DNA from: Acidobacteriota bacterium | Lineage (GTDB): Bacteria > Acidobacteriota > UBA6911 > RPQK01 > JAPXNP01 | NCBI GenBank assembly: GCA_030614585.1 | Contig: JAUWTT010000244.1 | Span: 1 to 6,323 of the forward strand | Length of the DNA: 6,323 nt | Direction: 5' to 3' | Shown: positions 1 through 6,271 of the stretch, in pieces | How positions within the stretch are numbered: the stretch's first letter is position 1 | How the letters are laid out: each line of letters begins with the position of its first letter | Program-made: the position numbers and the translations under genes | The notes under the pieces: generated by a model | What the model was told of the DNA's origin: nothing | What the model saw: the letters and a program-made list of their open reading frames with translations, nothing else | Database searches by the model: none

Positions 1-740
1 TTCTGGTAATCGACTTGAGCGGGGATTTCCGAATTTGCGACGCTCAGGTGTTTAGCGAGTTCTATGGTTTCCCCTTGGATGCAAATGACCTGCAGGCCGA
101 GTTTGTCTATGGCTTGACCGAGATCAATCGCAGCTGCATCGCGGACGCGCAAAGAATCGCAAACCCGGGCTGTTTTGCGACCGCCACTCTGATAGCGCTC
201 TATCCGCTCTTCCAGGAGCAGTGGATCGAGGGTCCGGTGTTCATTGACGCTAAGACAGGGTCATCCGGCTCGGGCAGGAAGCCGTCTCAGACGACCCACC
301 ATCCTCGGCGGAGTCAGAGCCTCTTCCCGTACAAGCCGTTTAGACATCAACACCTGCCCGAGATTCGGCAGCTGCTTTCTTGCCCGGACAATGAACTTGT
401 TTTCCAAACCTACTCGGTACCTTTGGTAAGAGGAATTTTTGCGAGTCACTATATGCGGCTTTCATCCAGTCGAACGGCCCAGGAGGTCCAGGACCTCTAT
501 GCCGGTTACTACAGCGCAGAGCCCTTTATTCGGTGGGTTGACACCTGCCCGGATGTCAGCTCTGTCCAGCACTCCAACCTGGTGGACCTTGGAGCCGCAA
601 CCGATGGGGACCACCTGATTGTCTGGTCAACACTGGACAACCTTCAGAAAGGAGCGGCCGGACAGGCCGTCCAGAACATGAATGTGGCCTGTGGCCTCGA
701 GGAGACTATGGGGTTACAGAGGGTGCCGGCGTTCCCATAG
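1..740 (+). CDS. argC: N-acyl-gamma-glutamyl-phosphate reductase, ArgC family (5' partial)
   Basis: This is the NADPH-dependent reductase that turns N-acyl-glutamyl phosphate into the semialdehyde, the third step of ornithine/arginine synthesis in the cytoplasm. The frame is open to the left edge, and codons from base 3 read LVIDLSGDFR, a conserved ArgC stretch. The TTG at 15 is therefore internal, and I estimate about 95-100 N-terminal residues (most of the NADP-binding fold) lie outside the window. Visible motifs are VYGLTE, then NPGCF with the catalytic Cys codon at 171-173. GSSGSGRKPS follows, then HQHLPEI with the conserved second His at 351-353, and near the C-terminus LDNLQKGAAGQAVQNMN. 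The THH...YKPF.HQHLPEI pattern resembles Bacteroidetes-type ArgC and also LysY, the LysW-dependent homologue, so the substrate carrier is open. It is first of three co-directional genes here; the promoter is off-window. Family call very secure, exact substrate moderate. Confidence 0.93.
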   Translation, partial: LVIDLSGDFRICDAQVFSEFYGFPLDANDLQAEFVYGLTEINRSCIADAQRIANPGCFATATLIALYPLFQEQWIEGPVFIDAKTGSSGSGRKPSQTTHHPRRSQSLFPYKPFRHQHLPEIRQLLSCPDNELVFQTYSVPLVRGIFASHYMRLSSSRTAQEVQDLYAGYYSAEPFIRWVDTCPDVSSVQHSNLVDLGAATDGDHLIVWSTLDNLQKGAAGQAVQNMNVACGLEETMGLQRVPAFP

Positions 741-803
741 GGTTTGTATGGAACAAACAGCTTTCTACCGAAAATCACGACGAGAGAATGGGTGCAGATC
801 GAA

Positions 804-1949
804 ATGACAAATTTGCGACATTTAGAAGACCGTTTCCAGCTCGATACCTATGCCAAGCTGCCTATCTCGGTCGAGAAGGGTCAAGGCTGTTCAGTATTTG
901 ATGAAAATGGAACGGAATATCTCGATCTTTATGGGGGACACTGCGTTGCTTCGACAGGTCACTGTCACCCGAAGATTGTCAAGGCAATACAGCAGCAAGC
1001 TGCTCAGCTGATCTTCTACTCGAATGCAACCTACAACAGCGTCCGAGGCCGAGCTCTGGAAAAGCTTGCTCAGTTCTGTGAACCTGCTCGATATAAGGCT
1101 TTCCTAGCCAATTCAGGTGCCGAGGTAAATGAGAATGCCATAAAGCTGGCCCGGGCTCTGACCGGAAAGCCGACGGTTATTTCAACCCAAAACTCTTTTC
1201 ATGGACGCACCTACGGCAGTCTTTCAGCCACCGGCATCGAGAAGTATCGCGCCTACCTCAACACACCCGTCCCACATCACACTGTACTGCCGGTCGAAGA
1301 AGTCGTCAGGGCTGTGAATGAAGAAACTGCCGCAGTCCTTGTCGAGCCAATTCAAAGTATGAGCGGGGTAGAGGAAATCTCGATTGAAACGCTCAAAGAG
1401 ATTGAGCAGGTTTGCCGGGTCAAGGGCGCGATCTTGATCTTTGATGAGATTCAGACCGGGGTGGGAAGAACCGGATCATTTCTCTTTTCACAGCAACTCG
1501 GCATCTCTCCGGACCTGACGAGCCTGGCAAAAGGGATCGCGTCGGGATATCCCGCCGCCGTCCTACTTGTCTCAGAGAGCATTGCGCACCAAGTGAAGAA
1601 GGGCGACTTGGGCTCAACATTTGGGGGAAACCCTGTCGCGTGTGCCGCCATCCATGCGACGCTTGAAATTCTCGAGGAAGAAGACCTCATTTCCAATGCT
1701 GCTGTAATCGGATCCTATCTGAAAAGGAAGTTACGGGAACTCAGCGGCGTGAAGGAGGTGCGCGGTCGAGGCCTCCTACTCGGCATCAGTTTTCAGGATT
1801 ACACAGCAAAGGAAGTCCAGAAGCATCTGATCGAAAACCGGATTCTTGCCGGCACTTCAAACAATCCTGACATCCTCCGATTGATGCCCCCACTCACTTT
1901 GAGTCATGAGAACGCAGACCAATTCATTCAAGTACTGAGAAAGCTATGA
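804..1949 (+). CDS. argD: Acylornithine aminotransferase (class-III PLP aminotransferase, ArgD family)
   Basis: This PLP enzyme transfers an amino group from glutamate to the N-acyl-glutamate semialdehyde made by ArgC, giving N-acylornithine. With ATG at 804 it is 381 residues, normal for the family. It shows YLDLYGGHCV near residue 40 and the phosphate-binding NSGAEVNENAIK (SGAE at 104-107). FHGRTYGSLSATG follows, then FDEIQTGVGRTG with the PLP-pyridine Asp214, SLAKGIASGYP with the Schiff-base Lys243, and STFGGNP. The LYGGH form is more like Bacteroidetes ArgD than E. coli ArgD. The frame stays open upstream to a TTG at 744 and a GTG at 792. The TTG has no Shine-Dalgarno sequence and the extra 20 residues look unlike the family. 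GTG 792 has GAGAG five bases upstream and remains possible, and ATG 804 itself has only a weak ribosome site. The stop overlaps argB by four bases. LysJ or another acyl-diamine aminotransferase is the main alternative. Confidence 0.93.
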   Translation: MTNLRHLEDRFQLDTYAKLPISVEKGQGCSVFDENGTEYLDLYGGHCVASTGHCHPKIVKAIQQQAAQLIFYSNATYNSVRGRALEKLAQFCEPARYKAFLANSGAEVNENAIKLARALTGKPTVISTQNSFHGRTYGSLSATGIEKYRAYLNTPVPHHTVLPVEEVVRAVNEETAAVLVEPIQSMSGVEEISIETLKEIEQVCRVKGAILIFDEIQTGVGRTGSFLFSQQLGISPDLTSLAKGIASGYPAAVLLVSESIAHQVKKGDLGSTFGGNPVACAAIHATLEILEEEDLISNAAVIGSYLKRKLRELSGVKEVRGRGLLLGISFQDYTAKEVQKHLIENRILAGTSNNPDILRLMPPLTLSHENADQFIQVLRKL

Positions 1950-2761
1950 GAATAATCGTCAAGCTAAGCGGGAAAACGCTGAGTGAGAAAAAATCGAGAG
2001 AATTAGTTTGCCGGGAGATTGTGCAACTGGCACGCCAGGGCATTCAAATGCTCGTGGTTCACGGCGGCGGACAACAACTGTCTCAGCACTGTAAAGAGGC
2101 CGGCATTCCGGTCGCACAATACCAAGGGCGTCGGATTACCGATGAAGTCACCATGAAAGCTGCCAAGATGGTCTTCAGTGCCATTAACCGCGATCTAACT
2201 GCCAACCTCTGTTCGCACAGCCTTAAGGCGCTCGGAATGTCCGCCTTCGATGGAGGGCTCACGCGGTGTCACCGAAGACCCCCAATTCCTGTGGAAATTG
2301 GCACTGCACACGAAATTGAGACAGTGGATTTCGGACTCGTAGGAGAGATCGAAGGGGTCAATTCGGAGGTAATTGAGCTTCTCTGGGGCTACGGCTACAT
2401 TCCAGTCATCAGCTGTCTCTGCGCGGATTCAGAAGGCAGAATCATGAATATCAATGCCGACACGTTGGCGGCGGAGCTTGCCCTTTCACTTCGAGCAGAT
2501 CGATTAATCTCTGTATCCGACGTTGACGGCATCTATACAGATCCCCAAGACCCTTCCACCCAGATACCCTCCCTGGATATCCGAACTGCCCGTGACTACC
2601 TCAGTACGGGGGTCTTTGTAGACGGAATGGTCCCCAAAGTGGAAACCGCGATTCGAGCTTTGGAACAGGGTGTCCACACCTTTCAAGTCCTGAACGGACT
2701 TCAGAGAGGTGCACTTTCAAAGTGTACGCAGCATGGTATCGGAACGCTGCTGGTCCCTTGA
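1946..2761 (+). CDS. argB: Acetylglutamate kinase-type enzyme (ArgB family, amino acid kinase fold)
   Basis: The product (271 residues) is an amino acid kinase that phosphorylates the gamma-carboxyl of N-acylglutamate, normally the controlled step of arginine synthesis. It begins with IVKLSGK, holding the phosphate-binding Lys6. VVHGGGQQ (Gly40-42) follows, then GRRITDEVTM (substrate-binding Arg about 63), VDFGLVGEIEGV, NINADTLAAELA with the catalytic Asp172, SDVDGIYTD, and DGMVPKVETA with the ATP-contacting Lys231. Its ATG shares ATGA with the end of argD, so translation is probably coupled. Oddities are KLSG in place of the usual K-[LI]-G-G, and MSAFDGG where most ArgB proteins have a GLSG/GLTGxD-like loop; neither removes a catalytic residue I can name. 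GRRITD and VDFGLVGEI recall Bacteroidetes ArgB and LysZ rather than E. coli ArgB. I see no N-terminal helix extension of the type linked to arginine feedback inhibition. It is the last gene of the run, facing gatA. Confidence 0.92.
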   Translation: MRIIVKLSGKTLSEKKSRELVCREIVQLARQGIQMLVVHGGGQQLSQHCKEAGIPVAQYQGRRITDEVTMKAAKMVFSAINRDLTANLCSHSLKALGMSAFDGGLTRCHRRPPIPVEIGTAHEIETVDFGLVGEIEGVNSEVIELLWGYGYIPVISCLCADSEGRIMNINADTLAAELALSLRADRLISVSDVDGIYTDPQDPSTQIPSLDIRTARDYLSTGVFVDGMVPKVETAIRALEQGVHTFQVLNGLQRGALSKCTQHGIGTLLVP

Positions 2762-2763
2762 AG

Positions 2764-2843
2764 CTAACCACCAAGGCACCAAGGGCACCAAGCAAGAAAC
2801 ACAAACACTTGATTCTTAGTGCTCTTGGTGACTTGGTGGTTAG
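2764..2843. repeat. Long imperfect inverted repeat made of CACCAAG units between convergent genes
   Basis: The arms are 2764-2792 and 2815-2843. One arm matches the reverse complement of the other at 26 of 29 positions, and one mismatch would be a G-U pair in RNA read from the plus strand. CAAG at 2793-2796 can also pair with CTTG at 2808-2811, shrinking the loop. The left arm carries three CACCAAG units starting at 2769, 2777 and 2786. The element fills nearly all the 95 bases between the argB and gatA stop codons. Transcripts from either side would fold into a long hairpin, so it may act as a two-way terminator or 3'-end protector. Neither side has a clear T run, so it is not a textbook intrinsic terminator. 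From memory, CACCAAG-type inverted repeats are scattered between genes in many environmental bacteria; I cannot show copy number from one window. Confidence 0.85.
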
Positions 2844-2856
2844 ACCCAGTTTCCGT

Positions 2857-4323
2857 TCACAGAGCTAAGGGTGGCCGATTGAGCTGAAGTTCCGACTCCA
2901 AAGCATGTGCAACGCGAAGCAAGCGCCCCTCTTTGAAGTGAGGGCCGATCAACTGCAGGCCAACAGGGAGCTTGTCCGCAGTGAAGGAGCATGGCATGGA
3001 AAGCGCAGGTACCCCGGCGAGGTTTGCGGTGACTGTGAAAACATCTGAGAGATACATCGCCAAAGGATCCGATGTCTTCTCCCCGAGTTGGAAGGGAAGT
3101 GTAGGAGTCGTTGGGCCTACGATCAAATCTACACGCTCAAAAGCCTTAAGGTAGTCCTGCCGTATCAGAGTTCGGACCTTGCTCGCTTTCAGGTAATAGG
3201 CGTCATAGTAACCGGAGCTCAGGACATAGGTTCCGATCATAATCCGCCGTTTCACCTCGTCACCGAATCCTTCGGTACGAGAGTTCTCGTACATTTGAGC
3301 CAGTGTATCTTTCTGGCTGCTCCGATACCCGTATTTGACTCCATCGTACCGTGCCAGGTTTGCGCTGGCTTCAGCCGGGGCAATAATGTAGTAGGTGGCC
3401 ACGGCGTAGGAAGTGTGAGGAAGGAGAACTTCCTCAATGCAACAGCCAAGGCTCTCCAACACCTTTAATGCGTCCTGCACCGCCGTCTTTACCTCTCGAT
3501 CAAGGCCGGATCCCATCCACTCTGCAGGAACACCTACCCGCAATCCATGTACGTCCTTGCCAATCTGGCTCAGGTAATTGTCAACTGGGCTATTCGCCGA
3601 AGTTGAGTCCGCCTGGTCACGCCCAGCCAAAACCTGCAGCATCACCGCCGCGTCCCTTACAGTGTTGGCGAGAGGGCCGATCTGATCCAACGAAGAGCCA
3701 AAGGCCACCAGACCATACCTCGAGATTCGGCCATACGTCGGCTTCAACCCCACGACTCCGCAGAAGGCAGCAGGCTGGCGGATGGACCCCCCGGTGTCAC
3801 TACCCAGGGCGGCAGGAACAAGTCGAGCGGCAACTGCAGAACCCGATCCCCCGCTCGAACCACCGGGGACACGGTCCAGGTCCCAGGGATTTCGAGTGGG
3901 ATAGTGGGCAGAGTTTTCGGTACTCGAACCCATAGCAAATTCGTCACAATTTGTTTTCCCGAACAGCAGCGCTTCGTTTGCCTTCAGCTTTCGTACCACC
4001 GTAGCGTCGTAGGGCGGCACCCAGTTATCCAGAATCCGGGAACCACAAGTGGTACGAACGTCCTTGGTGACGATATTGTCTTTGACACCGATCGGCAATC
4101 CCGTCAGATATCCGAGACGCAGATCTCCTCTAGCCAGACGATCATCGAGATCAGCTGCCTGATCAACGACACTTTCATCAGCCACAGTTACAAAGGCTCG
4201 CAAGTGGTGCTCGGCCTCATCAATTCGTTCGAGATACGCCTCAGCGATCTCCTTGAAACTGAGAGATCTCCGTTTCACCGCGTCACGCAACTGCTTGAGA
4301 GAAAGTCTGCAGACCTCGTTCAT
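2857..4323 (-). CDS. gatA: Asp-tRNA(Asn)/Glu-tRNA(Gln) amidotransferase subunit A
   Basis: GatA is the glutaminase/amidase subunit of GatCAB. It releases ammonia from glutamine for GatB to amidate mischarged Glu-tRNA(Gln) or Asp-tRNA(Asn). The 488-residue length is normal. The amidase signature is complete: GLPIGVKDN with catalytic Lys81, GGSSGGSGSAVAA with the cis-Ser at 156, and GSDTGGSIRQPAAFCG with nucleophile Ser180. These follow the Lys79/Ser154/Ser178 pattern of the Staphylococcus enzyme with a constant offset of two. GatA-specific blocks are present, such as NCDEFAMGSSTENSAH and a C-terminal NLAGVPALSMPC. The ATG overlaps the gatC stop by four bases, and AGGTGATC just upstream (4326-4333, inside gatC) matches the extended 16S anti-Shine-Dalgarno complement. 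It is last in the run and converges on argB. A stand-alone amidase is unlikely given gatC next door. Confidence 0.98.
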   Translation of the reverse strand: MNEVCRLSLKQLRDAVKRRSLSFKEIAEAYLERIDEAEHHLRAFVTVADESVVDQAADLDDRLARGDLRLGYLTGLPIGVKDNIVTKDVRTTCGSRILDNWVPPYDATVVRKLKANEALLFGKTNCDEFAMGSSTENSAHYPTRNPWDLDRVPGGSSGGSGSAVAARLVPAALGSDTGGSIRQPAAFCGVVGLKPTYGRISRYGLVAFGSSLDQIGPLANTVRDAAVMLQVLAGRDQADSTSANSPVDNYLSQIGKDVHGLRVGVPAEWMGSGLDREVKTAVQDALKVLESLGCCIEEVLLPHTSYAVATYYIIAPAEASANLARYDGVKYGYRSSQKDTLAQMYENSRTEGFGDEVKRRIMIGTYVLSSGYYDAYYLKASKVRTLIRQDYLKAFERVDLIVGPTTPTLPFQLGEKTSDPLAMYLSDVFTVTANLAGVPALSMPCSFTADKLPVGLQLIGPHFKEGRLLRVAHALESELQLNRPPLAL

Positions 4324-4613
4324 TCGATCACCTTCGGCACTCTGAAATGTCCGTCCTGGGTTTCTGGTGCATTCTTCAACGCCTCTTCCATGGACAGTGA
4401 TTCACCACATTCATCCACTCTGAACGGGGTTTTAAGCTCTTGACCGAAAAGAGCATGATACGTTGGTTCAACGGCTTCGGTGTCTATCTGCTTCAGCTGT
4501 TCGAAATAATCCAGAATCTGCTCGAAGGTCGGTACGAACGTCTCCAGACTTTCGGCATCAAACCGCAACCTTGCCAAGGTGGCTACTTTTTCGACCTGCT
4601 TCTTAGCATTCAT
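4320..4613 (-). CDS. gatC: Asp-tRNA(Asn)/Glu-tRNA(Gln) amidotransferase subunit C
   Basis: GatC is the small clamp subunit that wraps GatA and GatB together in the GatCAB complex. The 97-residue product has the whole family pattern: VEKVATLARLRF at the start, ILDYFEQLKQIDTEAVEPT in the middle, and EEALKNAPETQDGHFRVPKVIE at the end. The ATG at 4613 overlaps the ribF stop (ATGA), and GGAGG at 4624-4628 lies ten bases upstream inside ribF. This settles the start. The stop in turn overlaps the gatA ATG. Such double overlap suggests subunit C and A are made together, probably in matched amounts. gatB is not in the window, as in many bacteria where it lies elsewhere. Confidence 0.97.
   Translation of the reverse strand: MNAKKQVEKVATLARLRFDAESLETFVPTFEQILDYFEQLKQIDTEAVEPTYHALFGQELKTPFRVDECGESLSMEEALKNAPETQDGHFRVPKVIE
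4326..4333 (-). promoter_or_regulatory. Extended Shine-Dalgarno site for gatA inside gatC
   Basis: AGGTGATC on the minus strand matches the 3' part of the sequence complementary to the usual 16S rRNA tail and ends two bases before the gatA ATG. It supports the four-base-overlap start. Confidence 0.6.
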
Positions 4614-5569
4614 TCTTTATCTGCCTCCAGCAAAAACCCGATTCTTTCAAAGTATCGCCCACACCTCAGAATGTCCACCTGCACCTGTTTTGTAAGGGCT
4701 TCGAGGCCTTCGAAACGCTTCTCGTCTCGAAGGCGGAAACAGAATTCGAGCGTCATTTCCTGTCCGTAAAGACTCCCGGAGAAGTCAAACAGGTAGGTTT
4801 CAACGGTTGGCTCGGGAGCGACATACCCGTGAACAGTCGGCCGGAACCCGACATTCGTGGCACCCAGGTAGGCGAACTCACCCGTATGAGCGCGAGTGAC
4901 ATAAACACCGGTTGCCGGCAGAAGTTCGTTGTCCGTTTTCAGGTTGGCAGTTGGAAAACCCAATCCCGCTCCCTTCCCCGCTCCACGGACTACATTACCT
5001 CTAACCTCGTAAGGACGTCCCAAGAGCCGCTTCGCAAGGGAGACTCTCCCCTCCTTAATCAAGTTACGTACCCGGGTACTACTCACCCTCCGACCCCGGA
5101 AGTAAACCGGTTCTGTATGGTGCACTTTGTAGCCGTAGGTTTTTCCCAACTCGGCCAGCGTTTCCAAGCTCCCTGCTCGTCGGTGGCCAAACCGGAAGTT
5201 CCCACCTACATGAACTTCCATCGCACCCGTCGGGAGGAGGATTTGCTGAACGAATTCTTCGGGTGTGTTCAGCGAGAGACGGCGAGTGAACGGGAGCCTT
5301 AAGAAGATGTCAACTCCCAGTTTCTCTACCAATTCTGCCCTCTGTTGAAACGTTTGCAAAAGACGTGGTGCATCCCCTGAAGCAATGACTTTCTGTGGAT
5401 GTGGAAAGAACGACAAGAGGATGGCAGTGCCGTTCCTCTCACGTGTCCGGGCAACCATCTTCCGAATGATCGCCTGGTGCCCGCGGTGCACACCATCGAA
5501 GACCCCAATTGCTATCACTGGGTAGCCTAGCGAGTTCGGGATCCCCTTCAATGTTTCAACGACTCTCAT
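4610..5569 (-). CDS. ribF: Bifunctional riboflavin kinase/FAD synthetase
   Basis: RibF makes FMN from riboflavin and ATP and then FAD from FMN and ATP. From ATG 5569 it is 319 residues, normal for the family. The N-terminal adenylyltransferase domain starts at once with IGVFDGVHRGHQ (GVHRGH at 26-31). It continues through LLSFFPHPQ, VGGNFRFGHRRAG (121-133; most relatives have Asp where Asn124 stands) and SSTRVRNLI (163-171). The C-terminal riboflavin kinase domain has LLGRPYEVRG, GAGLGFPTANL (200-210) and VETYLFDFSGSLYG with the probable catalytic Glu257. The frame is open 64 codons upstream, as far as the stop codon of the DUF1844 gene. I chose ATG 5569 because family proteins start just there and the upstream residues resemble nothing known to me. 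GGAGGGAG at 5584-5591 is a good ribosome site but sits 14 bases away, longer than usual. The stop overlaps gatC by four bases. Confidence 0.96.
   Translation of the reverse strand: MRVVETLKGIPNSLGYPVIAIGVFDGVHRGHQAIIRKMVARTRERNGTAILLSFFPHPQKVIASGDAPRLLQTFQQRAELVEKLGVDIFLRLPFTRRLSLNTPEEFVQQILLPTGAMEVHVGGNFRFGHRRAGSLETLAELGKTYGYKVHHTEPVYFRGRRVSSTRVRNLIKEGRVSLAKRLLGRPYEVRGNVVRGAGKGAGLGFPTANLKTDNELLPATGVYVTRAHTGEFAYLGATNVGFRPTVHGYVAPEPTVETYLFDFSGSLYGQEMTLEFCFRLRDEKRFEGLEALTKQVQVDILRCGRYFERIGFLLEADKE
4624..4628 (-). promoter_or_regulatory. Shine-Dalgarno site for gatC inside ribF
   Basis: GGAGG on the minus strand lies ten bases before the gatC ATG, within the last codons of ribF. It supports the overlapping gatC start over any downstream choice. 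Confidence 0.75.
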
Positions 5570-5761
5570 AATGAGATCAAATACTCCCTCCAAAGGGGCG
5601 CTCCAAAGTCCGTTCCAGCGGGCCCATGGTGCTGGATCACTTAGGAAGAAACTTGTTGGAGTTGACGCCTGAATTCCCCGAGGCAGTCTATTCCGGACAC
5701 CTACAGTCACGGCAGCGCGTGACAACCTCCTTTTTGGCGGAGCCCTCGAGTGTTCCGGCGC
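5570..5761 (-). other. Spacer between the DUF1844 gene and ribF, open in the ribF frame
   Basis: These 192 bases hold no recognised gene. On the minus strand they read as 64 codons without a stop, in the same frame as both the DUF1844 gene (which ends with TAG at 5762-5764) and ribF. The translated peptide is basic at first and then Ser/Pro/Trp-rich, with no motif I know. AGGAGG at 5726-5731 is a strong Shine-Dalgarno match, but it abuts a TTG with no spacing, and the next start in that frame, GTG at 5710, is 15 bases off. I saw no FMN riboswitch motif and no convincing promoter. It may simply be a leader for ribF. Confidence 0.5.
5584..5591 (-). promoter_or_regulatory. Probable ribF Shine-Dalgarno site with long spacing
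   Basis: GGAGGGAG on the minus strand lies 14 bases upstream of the ribF ATG at 5569. The spacing is longer than the usual 5-10 bases, and no better start codon in frame lies between. Initiation may be modest, or the ATG may be reached with looped spacing. Confidence 0.5.
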
Positions 5762-6220
5762 CTACAGAACGACGCTTTTTGTCTTGCTGAGGTACTTCAT
5801 TCGCAACTCATATAGCAGGTGATCGAGGAGGCGATCCTCATCCGGCTCAAGATTGCCCTTCGTCTTTTCATGAAGGATCGAGAGGATGTCGATCATCTGC
5901 TTCGCAGCAGCAAGATTCTCAGTGGTTGAGCCCGTTGCCGGGTCGGGAACTTCTCCCAAGTGAGCCATTGCGGAGGTCGCAAGCGACAGAAGAAATCCAG
6001 CGAAGTCGACCTCAGGTAGTTCCGCCTCTTCCGTCGGGGCCTCCTGCTCTTCAACCTCCCGCGACTCAGCTTGTACAGGCTCCACAGAATCCTTCCGGTC
6101 TGCAGCACTTTCGCCGCCGGACCTAATCGGATCTCCCTGAGCCGTAAATTGCCTGCGGTCCTCAACTTTGAAGCCTCCGTTCTCCTTTTCCTCGGTCATC
6201 CTCTCCTCGTTTTCACTCAT
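5762..6220 (-). CDS. DUF1844 domain protein with acidic N-terminal tail
   Basis: The 152-residue product has two parts. Residues 1 to about 69 are Glu/Asp/Ser-rich, of low complexity and probably disordered. From about residue 70 to 143 lies a DUF1844-like (PF08899) domain: VDFAGFLLSLATSAMAHLGE, then VPDPATG, AAKQMIDILSILHEKTKGNL and LLDHLLYELRMKYL. The domain looks all-helical; its biochemical function is unknown to me. No signal peptide or clear membrane segment is present, so I expect a cytoplasmic protein. The start is ATG 6220, five bases after AGGAG. A GTG at 6226 overlaps that site and is less likely; ATG 6199, three bases after GAGGAGAGG, is a weaker alternative. It is the first gene of the minus-strand block, upstream of ribF, but the 192-base gap leaves it open whether they share a transcript. 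Confidence 0.88.
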   Translation of the reverse strand: MSENEERMTEEKENGGFKVEDRRQFTAQGDPIRSGGESAADRKDSVEPVQAESREVEEQEAPTEEAELPEVDFAGFLLSLATSAMAHLGEVPDPATGSTTENLAAAKQMIDILSILHEKTKGNLEPDEDRLLDHLLYELRMKYLSKTKSVVL

Positions 6221-6225
6221 GGTCA

Positions 6226-6230
6226 CTCCT
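6226..6230 (-). promoter_or_regulatory. Shine-Dalgarno site for the DUF1844 gene
   Basis: AGGAG on the minus strand is five bases before ATG 6220 and overlaps the alternative GTG at 6224-6226. This decides the start in favour of the ATG. Confidence 0.7.
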
Positions 6231-6271
6231 AGCTATCGTCCGTTACAGGAGAATCACCAATGTCTCCCTTA

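Noticed and set aside
1..2761. Calling the cluster a LysW-dependent lysine pathway (lysY-lysJ-lysZ)
   Set aside because: Some motifs are shared, but no LysW gene is present in the window and the proteins fit ArgC/ArgD/ArgB at least as well; kept as an alternative only.
2762..2856. Classic Rho-independent terminator
   Set aside because: A strong hairpin exists, but no T run follows either arm, so I list it as a repeat with possible terminator function only.
3468..3935. Plus-strand open frame of 155 codons opposite gatA
   Set aside because: It lies wholly antisense to a clear gatA, has no family resemblance, and is rich in Pro/Arg/Ser as expected from a shadow frame.
3904..4443. Plus-strand open frame of 179 codons opposite gatA and gatC
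   Set aside because: It runs across the gatC-gatA junction on the other strand; both of those are full, conserved proteins, and this one has no recognisable motif.
4829..5302. Plus-strand open frame of 157 codons opposite ribF
   Set aside because: It is antisense to the conserved core of RibF, with no motif or ribosome site.
5570..5725. Extended RibF starting at TTG 5725
   Set aside because: The TTG abuts AGGAGG with no spacing, the extra 52 residues do not look like any RibF, and the family start fits ATG 5569.
5570..5761. FMN riboswitch ahead of ribF
   Set aside because: I looked for the conserved RFN-type stems and motifs in the minus-strand leader and saw none.
6236..6270. Sigma-70 promoter for the DUF1844 gene (TTGGTG and GATAGC, 17 apart on the minus strand)
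   Set aside because: Each box matches the consensus at only about three of six bases, and the -10-like box lies almost on the ribosome site.
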